Both the position numbers and the translations under genes were made by a program. This document shows positions 1-8,068 of a stretch of DNA of 64,000 bases, in pieces. The stretch's first letter is position 1. Each line of letters begins with the position of its first letter. Location: positions 1-64,000 of the forward strand of contig JAOTYD010000007.1 in assembly GCA_029862005.1 (NCBI GenBank), given 5' to 3'. The notes beneath the pieces were generated by a model. That model made no database searches, was not told where the DNA came from, and saw nothing but the letters and a program-made list of their open reading frames with translations. Source of the stretch: Gammaproteobacteria bacterium (GTDB taxonomy: Bacteria > Pseudomonadota > Gammaproteobacteria > GCA-001735895).

Positions 1-24
1 TACTTTGCCAACGACCACGGGTGA
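1..24 (+). CDS. IS3 orfA, 3' end only (partial)
   Basis: In frame 1 the window opens with residues YFANDHG followed by TGA at 22-24. A YFA-containing tail is common at the end of IS3-family orfA proteins, which carry the helix-turn-helix DNA-binding half of the transposase. The stop overlaps the GTG start of orfB in a GTGA arrangement, as in other IS3 elements, where a -1 ribosomal frameshift makes the OrfAB fusion. Only seven residues are visible, so the call rests on context. Confidence 0.55.
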   Translation, partial: YFANDHG

Positions 25-895
25 AGTACGCCTTTATCCGTGATCATCGTGGCGAGTTTTCGATTCGAGCGATGTGCCGGCTCTTTAAAGTGCATTTCAG
101 TGGTTTTTATGCCTGGTTGCACAAGCCAATGTCGGCCAGAGCGATCGAAGACCAACGATTGCTGAAGTTGATCAAACGATTCTATGTGGCAAGCGGGGCG
201 ACTTATGGTAGTCCCTGGATCCATCGGGACCTGCGCGAAGCCGGTGAAACCTGTAGCGTCCATCGTGTCGCTCGGATTATGCGAGAGAATAAACTGAAGG
301 CGCAGATCGGTTTCAAGCGCCGTCATATCAAGGGTGGCAAGTTGGCCAGCGTTGCTGCCAATCACCTGGATCGTAACTTTAGCCCGGATGCGCCTAACCA
401 GGCCTGGGTGAGCGACATCACGTACGTTCGGACTTATGAAGGTTTTCTATATCTGGCGACCGTGCTCGATCTGTTTTCACGCCGCATTGTCGGCTGGTCG
501 ATGGACAAAACGATTGATCGGCACTTGGTTCTCAATGCACTGTTGATGGCTGTTTGGAAGCGTCAGCCCAAGGAACCGGTGCTAGTCCATAGTGACCAGG
601 GTAGCCAGTATGCAGCGCGGATTATCTGGCATTCCTGAAGGAGAACACTCTAGAGCCGTCGATGAGTCGCCGAGGCAATTGTCACGATAACACAGTTGCA
701 GAGAGTTTCTTTGCCACATTTAAAAAGCTAGTGATCCAGAAAAAGATCTATGCGACACGCGACGAAGCTAGAGGTGAGATATTTAATTTCATCGAGATGT
801 TTTACAATCCGGTGAAGCGACATAGCCATACCGGTGGCGTGTCTCCTGCTAAATTCGAAGCGGACTATTTTTCGAAGCTAGAAGGCGTCTACTAA
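21..895 (+). pseudogene. IS3-family transposase orfB with a one-base frameshift
   Basis: OrfB is the catalytic integrase-like half of IS3 transposases. The N-terminal part (21-638) holds an HTH_21-like segment and the first two acidic residues of the DDE triad, in WVSDITYV and VHSDQGSQYA. Translation then runs into TGA at 636-638. Shifting by one base at about 618-622 restores an uninterrupted reading frame through the expected region into MSRRGNCHDN and the third catalytic residue in AESFF, ending at TAA 893-895. One G seems to be missing from the GG at 619-620. Either the copy is inactive or this is a sequencing or assembly error. The site is inside the catalytic core, so it is not the normal programmed orfA/orfB frameshift. 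Confidence 0.85.
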
Positions 896-919
896 ACCCT
901 GGGAAGTCCAGATAGCCAC

Positions 920-1312
920 ATGATCTTTCTTAACAGTGGGCCAGGAGATGATCGAACGTTAATCGAACATTTTAATGTCGAATGGTTGTTCGACGGTCTC
1001 ATTTTAGGCGTTATGTCAGATTCTTCTGGCAGTCTTGAAGTTGCAAGCAGTAGCCTCCTTGGAGCAGCAGGGACACTCTATCCTGTTTTACCTTTTAGTG
1101 CCCGAGGCCTGGAGGGTATCCCACCATGCCCTGCCTCGGATGACTGTTATAATGTTTCCGGAAATGCCTTGACATTGACCATGCGCGTTACCGAACCCGG
1201 TGACTGGATACGAGTAATTACCGCAAGCCGTGTGCCGGAACCTTCTATTATCGCGCTGTTTGGACTGGGCCTGTTAGTTTTAGGTTTCGCACGTCGCAAA
1301 GCGTGCAGCTAG
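920..1312 (+). pseudogene. PEP-CTERM sorting-domain protein, N-terminally truncated beside the IS
   Basis: The last 26 residues form a PEP-CTERM signal: VPEPS at residues 105-109, a hydrophobic helix at about 110-122, then an RRK cluster. Such proteins are exported and processed by an exosortase (EpsH/XrtA) in bacteria that make exopolysaccharide. Residues 20-100 look like a beta-rich extracellular domain with two cysteines (CPASDDC). There is no N-terminal signal peptide, and the open frame extends upstream only to the transposase stop at 893-895. I infer that IS insertion removed the 5' part. The ATG at 920 may be fortuitous. No exosortase gene is in the window. Confidence 0.7.
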
Positions 1313-1337
1313 TAACTGACCAGGTAAGTTAATATTA

Positions 1338-1365
1338 AAGCCATCTCATTCGAGGTGGCTTTTTT
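1338..1365 (+). terminator. Rho-independent terminator after the PEP-CTERM fragment
   Basis: A 9-bp stem, agccatctc / gaggtggct with one G-T pair and a 4-base loop, is followed by six T. It ends transcripts arriving from the IS and PEP-CTERM region. Confidence 0.8.
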
Positions 1366-1385
1366 ATGCCAGCATTTGGAGTTTA

Positions 1386-1406
1386 ACCCCATCCGTGATA
1401 TGGGGT
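1386..1406. repeat. Small perfect hairpin accccat / atggggt
   Basis: Seven-base arms at 1386-1392 and 1400-1406 enclose a 7-base loop. No T-run follows on either strand, so it is not a terminator. A second 7-base inverted repeat, agacata / tatgtct, lies at 1441-1447 and 1464-1470. Either could be an operator or chance. The rest of 1407-1486 shows nothing else recognisable. Confidence 0.35.
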
Positions 1407-1486
1407 ATGACTAGTCACCCCTAACCTCTCATCAATAAGCAGACATATCTGACTACAAGAAACTATGTCTTACTTTCAGTATCCTA

Positions 1487-1515
1487 TTGATTTTTTATGC
1501 AAAAAGGCGTACATT
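1487..1515 (+). promoter_or_regulatory. Sigma-70 promoter for the leader RNA / rimP operon
   Basis: TTGATT at 1487-1492 and TACATT at 1510-1515 are separated by exactly 17 bp. The predicted start is near 1520, at the beginning of the structured RNA. It is the only good promoter seen upstream of rimP. Confidence 0.6.
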
Positions 1516-1677
1516 CGCGCCCGCAAGTGGTGAAGAGGGATGCTTGACCAGAAGGGCGCAGGACGAGCCCGGCGGATTAACGCTCTCCGCTACCTAAATT
1601 TAACTGGCTAACGATGGGATCCAGGTCCAACGACGAGTCAGTAGTCAGTTAAAAGGCCCTATCAGGGCCTTTTTTAT
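1516..1677 (+). ncRNA. Structured leader or small RNA upstream of rimP
   Basis: About 160 nt between a good promoter and a strong terminator contain three further helices and no plausible ORF. Helix A pairs gcgccc (1517-1522) with gggcgc (1554-1559). Helix B pairs ggcgga (1571-1576) with tccgct (1586-1591). Helix C pairs aactggcta (1602-1610) with tagtcagtt (1642-1650) with one G-T pair. The terminator hairpin comes next. A structured rimP leader with a terminator is known in Gammaproteobacteria. This could be such an attenuating leader, since rimP starts 37 nt after the T-run, or an independent sRNA. I could not fold it into a tRNA or into 6S RNA. Confidence 0.5.
1651..1675 (+). terminator. 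Terminator / attenuator before rimP
   Basis: aaggccct, atc, agggcctt form a stem of at least 7 G-C-rich pairs followed by a run of T. It lies between the leader promoter and rimP, so readthrough or antitermination is needed if the operon uses the promoter at 1487-1515. Confidence 0.85.
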
Positions 1678-1713
1678 TGGTAAGTTTTTGAGTGGTTTTT
1701 TTAGGACGTAAAC

Positions 1714-2160
1714 GTGCGGGATTTAACGCAACTGTTTGAGCCGGTGGTCGAGTCGATGGGTTATGAACTGGTCGGCGTCGAGTTCCAGGGTTCGGGTCAC
1801 CACGGTACGCTGCGGGTGTATATCGACCGTGACAGCGGTGTCAGCCTGGACGATTGTGCGGCGATCAGCCACCAGATCAGCGGCATCCTCGATGTCGAGG
1901 AACCGATTCAGCAGGCCTATGACCTGGAGATTTCATCGCCAGGTATCGACCGGCCGCTGTTCAAGCTGGCGGATTTTGAACGCTTTGCCGGCAGCAAGGC
2001 GAAAATCAAGCTGGCAGTGGGCCAGCTGGGTCGCAAGAATTTCAGGGGTGAGCTACAGGGAGTGGCTGACTCGAAATGGGTAAAGATAGAGGTCGATGGT
2101 GAGACCTTCGATCTGCCTTATGCCGATATCGCCAAGGCGAATTTGGTCGGGGATATTTGA
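1714..2160 (+). CDS. rimP: Ribosome maturation factor RimP
   Basis: RimP binds the 30S precursor and assists late maturation of the small subunit. The 148-residue protein matches the family length of about 150. The N-terminal alpha/beta domain includes LRVYIDRDSGVSLDDCAAIS, with the conserved YDLEISSPGIDRPL near residues 70-85, followed by the small SH3-like C-terminal domain (ELQGVADSKWVKIEVDG). The start is GTG at 1714, with an AGGA-type ribosome binding site just upstream. It is the first gene of the rimP-nusA-infB-rbfA-truB operon, the usual gammaproteobacterial arrangement, and lies just after the terminator-containing leader. Confidence 0.95.
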   Translation: MRDLTQLFEPVVESMGYELVGVEFQGSGHHGTLRVYIDRDSGVSLDDCAAISHQISGILDVEEPIQQAYDLEISSPGIDRPLFKLADFERFAGSKAKIKLAVGQLGRKNFRGELQGVADSKWVKIEVDGETFDLPYADIAKANLVGDI

Positions 2161-2223
2161 ACTGGATTAAACCGATTGCCACGCAGGGCAGTCGAACATT
2201 TGAACATATTGAGATTAACGACG

Positions 2224-3762
2224 ATGGACAACAAAGAAATCCTGCTGGTAGCAGATACCGTCTCCAACGAGAAGGGTGTGGATCGCGAAATTATATTCGA
2301 AGCGATCGAGGCCGCGCTCGCGTCGGCGACGCGCAAGAAACATCAGCAGGATATCGAGGTGCGGGTCGATATCGACCGTATGACCGGCGACTACGATACC
2401 TATCGCCGTTGGGAAGTAGTCGAACCGGCAGAAAATGGCGGTCTCGAAGAGCCGCTGCGCCAGATAACGCTCGAGGCGGCGCAAGTCGATGATCCCGATA
2501 TCCAGCTCGGCGATTTTATCGAGGAGCAGATCGAGTCGGTCGAATTCGGCCGTATCGCGGCGCAGACCGCGAAGCAGGTTATCGTGCAGAAAGTGCGCGA
2601 GGCCGAGCGCCGCAAGGTCATCGATGCCTACGAGGACCGCGAGGGTTCACTGGTCATGGGGCAGGTGAAACGCGTCGAGCGCGGCAACGTCTACGTCGAT
2701 CTCGGTGACAATGCCGAGGGTTTTATTCCGCGCGAGGAAATGATTCCGCGCGAATCGGTGCGCCCCGGTGACCGGGTGCGTGGTTACCTGTACAAGATTG
2801 CCTCCGAAGTGCGCGGCCCGCAATTGTTTATCAGTCGTACCGCACCGGAATTCCTGGTCGAACTGTTCAAGCTCGAGGTGCCGGAAGTCGGCCAGGACCT
2901 GATCGAAATCGTGTCCGCGGCGCGTGATCCCGGCATGCGTGCCAAGATCGCAGTCAAGAGCAACGATCCGCGCATGGACCCGGTCGGTGCCTGTGTCGGT
3001 ATGCGGGGTTCACGCGTGCAGTCGGTCTCGAATGAACTCGCCGGTGAGCGCGTCGACATCATATTGTGGGACGAGAACGCCGCCCAGTTCGCAGTCAACG
3101 CGATGTCGCCGGCCGAAGTTGCCTCGATCGTCATCGACGAAGAATCCAATTCGATGGATATCGCGGTGCCCGAAGACAAGCTGTCGCAGGCGATTGGACG
3201 CGGTGGCCAGAACATCAAGCTCGCGAGCCAGTTAACCGGGTGGACGCTGAACGTCATGGACGAGGCCGCGGCCGAGGAAAAATCAGAAGGCGAGTCGCGC
3301 CAGCTGGTGGAAAATTTCATGAGCCAGCTCGATGTTGACGAGGAAGTGGCTATTATCCTGGTGCAGGAAGGTTTAACCACGATCGACGAGGTGGCCTATA
3401 TCCCGGAATCCGAATTGAATGAAATTGAAGAATTTGACGAAGAAATTGTGCAGGAACTGCGGGGACGGGCTCGCGATGCCCTGTTGACCATGGCGATTGC
3501 GCGTGAAGAAACCGCCGAGGCCGGCGAGCCGCAGGACGATCTGCTGAACATGGAATTCATGACCAGCGAGCTTGCGCATAAACTCTCGCGCATCGGCATC
3601 TGCACCATGGAAGACCTGGCCGAGCAATCGACCGAGGAACTCGAAGAGATCGAAGGCATCGATGCCGAGTTTGCGGGTAAGTTGATCATGAAGGCCCGCG
3701 AACCCTGGTTTGCCGAGGCAGAAGCCGAGCAGGTAAGCGCAGCGGCATCGGATGCAAGTTAG
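2224..3762 (+). CDS. nusA: Transcription termination/antitermination protein NusA
   Basis: NusA binds RNA polymerase and nascent RNA and modulates pausing, termination and antitermination. From ATG 2224 ([19 protein letters not shown], the conserved start) the protein has 512 residues against 495 in E. coli. An in-frame upstream start at 2176 would add 16 unconserved residues and was not chosen. Visible in order are the polymerase-binding N-terminal domain, an S1 domain ([20 protein letters not shown]), two KH domains (VGMRGSRVQ and [18 protein letters not shown]) and two acidic helical repeats near the C terminus, typical of the gammaproteobacterial form. infB follows after 17 bp. Confidence 0.97.
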   Translation: MDNKEILLVADTVSNEKGVDREIIFEAIEAALASATRKKHQQDIEVRVDIDRMTGDYDTYRRWEVVEPAENGGLEEPLRQITLEAAQVDDPDIQLGDFIEEQIESVEFGRIAAQTAKQVIVQKVREAERRKVIDAYEDREGSLVMGQVKRVERGNVYVDLGDNAEGFIPREEMIPRESVRPGDRVRGYLYKIASEVRGPQLFISRTAPEFLVELFKLEVPEVGQDLIEIVSAARDPGMRAKIAVKSNDPRMDPVGACVGMRGSRVQSVSNELAGERVDIILWDENAAQFAVNAMSPAEVASIVIDEESNSMDIAVPEDKLSQAIGRGGQNIKLASQLTGWTLNVMDEAAAEEKSEGESRQLVENFMSQLDVDEEVAIILVQEGLTTIDEVAYIPESELNEIEEFDEEIVQELRGRARDALLTMAIAREETAEAGEPQDDLLNMEFMTSELAHKLSRIGICTMEDLAEQSTEELEEIEGIDAEFAGKLIMKAREPWFAEAEAEQVSAAASDAS

Positions 3763-3779
3763 CAAGTGGAAGGTAGATC

Positions 3780-6365
3780 ATGGCAAATGTAATTACAGCT
3801 AAACAACTTTCGGAAGTTATCGGCGTCAACGTCGAAAAACTGCTCGACCAGCTCAATACCGCGGGTGTTGACGTCAAGGACGAGAACGCCCCGATTTCTG
3901 ACGAAGACAAGATGAAGTTGCTGGAATCACTGCGCAGCAGCCATGGTAAGGAAGATTCTGAAGGTCCCAAGAAAATAACGCTGCGCCGCAAGAGCAAGAG
4001 TGAGCTCAGGGTTTCTGGCAGCTCGGGGCGTAACGTCACCACCAAGACGATCAACGTCGAGGTGCGTAAAAAGCGCACCTACGTGCGGCGTGCCGATATC
4101 GAGGCCGAGGAGGCCAAGGTTCAGCAGGAAGCCGAGGCCGAGGTTGAAGAAAAAACCAGGGACGAGCATGAGCAGGCCGAGGAGCAGGCCAGGCAGGCCG
4201 AGGAAGCGGCCCAGGTGCAGGCAGAGGCTGCCCGCGCGGCCGAGGAACAGGCGATTCGTGAAGAAGCCGAAAAGAAGGCCTACGAAAGAAGCCTGCAGGA
4301 AGTCGAGGCCGCGCAGAAAGCAATCGAGCAACAACGTGCCGAAACCGAGGCTGCTGAGGCCGCTGAAGAGGCGGCACGCGTCGCACTTGAGGCAGCCGCA
4401 GCCGCGAGTGCGGCCGCGACGACGGGCGAGAAAACCGGCAAGCATGGCAAGCACGATGACAAGAGTACCCGTTACGGGCGCAAGGAGCTGCATGTCAAGG
4501 AATCTGCCCATCAGCCGAACCGCAAGCAGAAATTCAAGAAGGGACAACGACAGGTACACGACATCAAGAATCTGCACGGGTTCGAGAAGCCGACCGCGCC
4601 GGTGGTGCGCAGCGTCGAGGTCCCCGAAGCGATCACCGTGGCCGAACTGGCACAGCGCATGGCCGTAAAGGCCGGTGACGTGATCAAGGTCTTGATGCAA
4701 ATGGGTACCATGGCGACCATCAACGAGGTGCTCGACCATGACACTGCCACGCTCGTGGTCGAGGAGCTGGGTCATAAGGTGGTTACCGCCGCCAGCGAAG
4801 ACGACTTCGAAAAGGAGCTGCTCGCGAGTACCGGCCAGGAGGGCAAGGACAAGGTTACCCGGCCACCGGTGGTCACCATCATGGGTCACGTCGACCACGG
4901 CAAGACCTCGCTGCTCGACTACATCCGAAAATCCAGGGTTACCTCGGGTGAAGCGGGTGGCATCACCCAGCACATCGGTGCTTACCATGTCGAAACCGAC
5001 AAGGGCATCATCACCTTCCTCGATACGCCGGGGCACGCCGCGTTCTCCGCGATGCGCGCCCGTGGCGCGCAGGCAACCGACATCGTTGTGCTCGTAGTCG
5101 CTGCCGATGACGGCGTCATGCCGCAGACCAAGGAAGCGATTCAGCATGCAGCGGCGGCGAAAGTACCTCTGGTCGTCGCCGTCAACAAGATCGACAAAGA
5201 GGACTCGGACCCGGACCGGGTCAAGAATGAACTCGCGGCGCTGGAAGTCATTCCCGAGGAGTGGGGTGGCGAGAATATTTTCGTCAATGTATCGGCCATT
5301 ACCGGTGACGGAATCGATAGCCTGCTCGACTCGATCCTGTTGCAGGCCGAGGTTCTCGAGCTTGAAGCGGCCGAAAAAGGCAATGCCAAGGGTATTGTGA
5401 TCGAAGCGTCTCTCGACAAGGGTCGTGGTCCCGTGGCAACGGTGCTGGTGCAATCGGGATTGCTGCAACAGGGGCAGATGCTGCTCGCCGGAACCCAGTT
5501 CGGACGGGTACGTGCGATGTATGACGAATCGGCCAAGGCGATCAAATCAGCGGGACCTTCCATGCCCGCGGTCGTGCTGGGCCTGTCGGGCGTGCCCAAC
5601 GCCGGCGACGAGGTCTTCGTCGTCGAAAACGAACGCAAGGCGCGTGAATTTGCCGCGACTCGCGAAGCCAAAACGCGTGAAAGCAAACTCGCTGACCAGC
5701 AAAAGGCCAAGCTGCAGGGTATGTTCGATGTCATGGCCGAAGGCGAAGTCGCTGAAACCAACGTGCTGATCAAAGCGGACGTGCAGGGTAGTTCCGAGGC
5801 AATCCGCGAGTCGCTGGAAAAACTGTCTACCGATGAGGTACGTGCCAAGCTGGTTTCGACCGGCGTCGGGGGTATCAATGAATCCGACGTTAACCTGGCG
5901 GCAGCGTCAAATGCTATCGTGATCGGGTTTAACGTGCGTGCGGATGCGGCAGCCAAACGTGTCGCCGGCGATTACGGGGTCGAAATCCGCTATTACAGCG
6001 TAATTTACGACATCATCGATGATATCAAGGCCGTGATGTCGGGAATGCTGTCACCCGAATCGCAGGAAAACATCATCGGCCTGGCCGAGGTCAAGGATGT
6101 CTTCCGGTCGCCGAAATTTGGCGATGTCGCGGGCTCGATCGTGATCGAGGGCGTGGTGCGCAAGGGTGCACCGATTCGCGTGCTGCGCGATAACGTCGTC
6201 ATCTACGAAGGCGAGCTGGAGTCGCTGCGACGCTTCAAGGATCCAGTCGAAGAAGTTCGCATGGGGACCGAGTGCGGAATCGCGGTAAAAAATTACAACG
6301 ACGTAAAACCCGGCGACCAGATCGAGGTGTTCGAACGTATCGAAGTGGCGCGCTCGCTCGACTGA
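3780..6365 (+). CDS. infB: Translation initiation factor IF-2
   Basis: IF-2 is the GTPase that brings initiator tRNA to the 30S subunit and promotes 70S joining. The 861-residue protein starts with the IF2 N-terminal fold ([20 protein letters not shown]). It continues with an Ala/Glu/Arg-rich coiled region at about residues 105-215. The G domain contains [12 protein letters not shown] (G1), DTPGHAAF (G3) and NKID (G4), followed by beta-barrel and C-terminal fMet-tRNA-binding domains. Length is near the E. coli 890. Several long open frames on the other strand, especially over the Ala/Glu-rich region, are shadows of its biased composition. rbfA follows 12 bp later. Confidence 0.98.
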   Translation: MANVITAKQLSEVIGVNVEKLLDQLNTAGVDVKDENAPISDEDKMKLLESLRSSHGKEDSEGPKKITLRRKSKSELRVSGSSGRNVTTKTINVEVRKKRTYVRRADIEAEEAKVQQEAEAEVEEKTRDEHEQAEEQARQAEEAAQVQAEAARAAEEQAIREEAEKKAYERSLQEVEAAQKAIEQQRAETEAAEAAEEAARVALEAAAAASAAATTGEKTGKHGKHDDKSTRYGRKELHVKESAHQPNRKQKFKKGQRQVHDIKNLHGFEKPTAPVVRSVEVPEAITVAELAQRMAVKAGDVIKVLMQMGTMATINEVLDHDTATLVVEELGHKVVTAASEDDFEKELLASTGQEGKDKVTRPPVVTIMGHVDHGKTSLLDYIRKSRVTSGEAGGITQHIGAYHVETDKGIITFLDTPGHAAFSAMRARGAQATDIVVLVVAADDGVMPQTKEAIQHAAAAKVPLVVAVNKIDKEDSDPDRVKNELAALEVIPEEWGGENIFVNVSAITGDGIDSLLDSILLQAEVLELEAAEKGNAKGIVIEASLDKGRGPVATVLVQSGLLQQGQMLLAGTQFGRVRAMYDESAKAIKSAGPSMPAVVLGLSGVPNAGDEVFVVENERKAREFAATREAKTRESKLADQQKAKLQGMFDVMAEGEVAETNVLIKADVQGSSEAIRESLEKLSTDEVRAKLVSTGVGGINESDVNLAAASNAIVIGFNVRADAAAKRVAGDYGVEIRYYSVIYDIIDDIKAVMSGMLSPESQENIIGLAEVKDVFRSPKFGDVAGSIVIEGVVRKGAPIRVLRDNVVIYEGELESLRRFKDPVEEVRMGTECGIAVKNYNDVKPGDQIEVFERIEVARSLD

Positions 6366-6377
6366 GTGTGAATCGTT

Positions 6378-6746
6378 ATGCCCAAAGATTATCCGCGCAG
6401 TGAACGGATAGCCTCGCAGATCCAGCGCGCTTTAGCCGCGCTGATTCAAAGTGGCCTGAAGGATCCGCGCCTGTCGATGCCGAGCATACTCGAGGTTCAG
6501 GTCAGCAAGGACCTGTCGCATGCGCGGGTCTTCTTCAGCGTGTTGAATCCGGATGATGCCGGCGACTGTCTCGAGGCCCTGAACCGTGCCAGTGGATTCT
6601 TACAGCACGAAATCGGCAAGAGCCTCAAGGCCCGCATCACCCCGAAACTCAGCTTCATCTACGACGATACCGATATCCGCGGGCGCCAGTTGTCCGACCT
6701 GATCGACTCGGTTGTCGCAAACGACAAGATTAAATCCGGACGCTAA
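6378..6746 (+). CDS. rbfA: Ribosome-binding factor A
   Basis: RbfA is a small KH-fold factor that binds the 30S subunit near the 5' helix of 16S rRNA and is needed for maturation and cold adaptation. At 122 residues it is of normal length. Typical elements include the start PRSERIASQIQRALAALIQ, a central VQVSKDLSHARVFFSV strand, and LKARITPKLSFIYDDTDIRG near the C terminus. The stop TAA overlaps the ATG of truB by one base, suggesting translational coupling. Confidence 0.95.
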   Translation: MPKDYPRSERIASQIQRALAALIQSGLKDPRLSMPSILEVQVSKDLSHARVFFSVLNPDDAGDCLEALNRASGFLQHEIGKSLKARITPKLSFIYDDTDIRGRQLSDLIDSVVANDKIKSGR

Positions 6747-7669
6747 TGGGCAAGCAGCGCGGGCCCAGCGATTATCGGGATATCGACGCTATCCTGATTC
6801 TGGAGAAACCACCCGGCCTCAGTTCGAACCAGGCCCTGCAGCAGGTCCGCAAACTGTATCGCGCACGCAAAGCGGGGCACTGTGGCAGCCTCGATCCGCT
6901 GGCGACAGGTGTGTTACCGGTTTGCCTGGGCGAGGCGACCAAGTTTTCCAGCTACCTGCTGGGCGCCAACAAGACTTACCGTGCTTACTGTCGTCTCGGG
7001 CAGACGACGACGACCGGAGACGCCGAAGGAGAGGTGCTTGAAACGGTGCCTGTACAGGTAGACCCAACGCAGATCAGGCAGACGCTCGAACGATACGTCG
7101 GTGAAATCGAGCAGATTCCACCGATGTATTCCGCCCTCAAGCACCAGGGTCAGCGGCTTTACAAGCTCGCGCGCGCCGGTGAGCAGGTTGAACGTAAACC
7201 ACGTAAGATAAAGATTTACGATCTGACACTGCTGGCCTGCACCGACGATAGCCTGTCGATCGAGGTGTCCTGTTCCAAGGGGACGTATATCAGGACACTC
7301 GCCGAGGATATCGGAGCCGCGCTTGGATGCGGTGCCCATTTGACCGCGTTGCGACGCACCGCGGTTGGTAATTTTGCTGAATCGGCAGCGGTTACGCTTG
7401 AGGAGTTAGAGGAATTGCAGCACCAGGGCATGGATCGGATTGACGCATTGCTGCTGCCGGTTGCCAGTGCCCTGGCGCAGTTTCCCGAACTCGAGCTGGA
7501 TGCTGCGAGCTGCGTCGATATCTGCCACGGGAAACGGATTCAGCTGGGTCATGCTCGAGCATCCGGGCTGTGTCGACTGGTGTCCGACGAGGGCTGTTTT
7601 ATCGGCCTCGGTGAGGTCGGCCCCGAGGGCGAACTGAAAGCCAAAAGACTAATGAATACAGCTAGATAG
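6746..7669 (+). CDS. truB: tRNA pseudouridine(55) synthase TruB
   Basis: TruB converts U55 of the T-loop of most tRNAs to pseudouridine. The 307-residue protein contains the catalytic aspartate in GHCGSLDPLATGVLP (about residues 44-58). It also has the conserved KTYRA and RLGQTTTTGDAEG segments, CSKGTYIRTLAEDIG, and a C-terminal PUA-like region. The start overlaps the rbfA stop (TAATG). It ends the first gene block; a separate promoter precedes rpsO. Confidence 0.97.
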   Translation: MGKQRGPSDYRDIDAILILEKPPGLSSNQALQQVRKLYRARKAGHCGSLDPLATGVLPVCLGEATKFSSYLLGANKTYRAYCRLGQTTTTGDAEGEVLETVPVQVDPTQIRQTLERYVGEIEQIPPMYSALKHQGQRLYKLARAGEQVERKPRKIKIYDLTLLACTDDSLSIEVSCSKGTYIRTLAEDIGAALGCGAHLTALRRTAVGNFAESAAVTLEELEELQHQGMDRIDALLLPVASALAQFPELELDAASCVDICHGKRIQLGHARASGLCRLVSDEGCFIGLGEVGPEGELKAKRLMNTAR

Positions 7670-7692
7670 CACTATATGGTATGGCCCTCGCC

Positions 7693-7708
7693 AATAACCG
7701 GGGTTATT
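7693..7708. repeat. Hairpin aataacc / ggttatt between truB and rpsO
   Basis: A perfect 7-bp stem with a GG loop lies 24 bp after the truB stop and just before the rpsO promoter. It lacks a T-run, so it is not a classical terminator; it may stabilise the 3' end of the upstream mRNA. Confidence 0.4.
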
Positions 7709-7721
7709 CCGGTGAAAGTTC

Positions 7722-7750
7722 TTGTTACCACCTGCCCAGATAGGTAGAAT
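7722..7750 (+). promoter_or_regulatory. Sigma-70 promoter of rpsO-pnp
   Basis: TTGTTA at 7722-7727 and TAGAAT at 7745-7750 are spaced by 17 bp, 32 bp before the rpsO start. An internal rpsO promoter downstream of truB also exists in E. coli. Confidence 0.65.
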
Positions 7751-7782
7751 ACCTGCCTTTTTCGGGCCCACGAGGTTTATCC

Positions 7783-8052
7783 ATGTCAATGTCAGCTGAG
7801 CAGAAGGCTGCAATTATCGCTGATTATCAGCAAGGTAGCGGTGACACCGGATCACCCGAAGTGCAGGTGGCGCTATTGTCGCACCAAATCGGTCATCTTA
7901 CCGAGCACTTCAAACAGCATATTCATGACCATCATTCACGCCGTGGCCTGTTGAGGATGGTTAACCAGCGTCGCAATTTACTGGATTATCTGAAATCCAA
8001 AAATCAGCAACGATACAAAGACTTGATAGCAAAACTCGGATTGCGTCGTTAA
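7783..8052 (+). CDS. rpsO: 30S ribosomal protein S15
   Basis: S15 is a primary 16S rRNA-binding protein of the small subunit platform and forms an intersubunit bridge. At 89 residues it has exactly the E. coli length. The hallmark [16 protein letters not shown] and [20 protein letters not shown] segments are present, and the C terminus is GLRR. The ATG at 7783 gives MSMSAEQK, matching the family start. It is followed after 16 bp by pnp, the conserved arrangement in which polynucleotide phosphorylase lies downstream of rpsO. Confidence 0.98.
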   Translation: MSMSAEQKAAIIADYQQGSGDTGSPEVQVALLSHQIGHLTEHFKQHIHDHHSRRGLLRMVNQRRNLLDYLKSKNQQRYKDLIAKLGLRR

Positions 8053-8068
8053 TTAAGGTGAGAGAATA

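Larger units (their letters stand above)
1..919 (+). mobile_element. IS3-family insertion sequence, right part, left end outside window
   Basis: The segment carries the last codons of orfA and a frameshifted orfB of an IS3-family element. The DDE transposase signatures (WVSDITYV, VLVHSDQGSQYA, MSRRGNCHDN, ESFFATFK) and the overlapping orfA/orfB arrangement are seen directly. The left inverted repeat and most of orfA lie before position 1. The right boundary is not resolved: it should lie shortly after the orfB stop at 893-895, probably near 915-920, but without the left end the terminal repeat cannot be matched. No target duplication can be checked. The element seems to have landed in the gene whose 3' part follows. 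Confidence 0.85.

Noticed and set aside
618-640. Programmed ribosomal frameshift of the IS element
   Set aside because: IS3-family frameshifting occurs at the orfA/orfB junction (near 21-24), not inside the catalytic core, and there is no slippery A-rich heptamer here.
1516-1660. tRNA gene upstream of rimP, as in many relatives
   Set aside because: No acceptor/T-arm pairing and no GTTCRANYC T-loop could be found; the helices present do not form a cloverleaf.
3927-5468. 513-codon open frame on the minus strand over infB
   Set aside because: It is antisense to the IF-2 gene, which has complete motifs; the Ala/Glu/Arg-rich coding sequence leaves the complementary frame open by composition.
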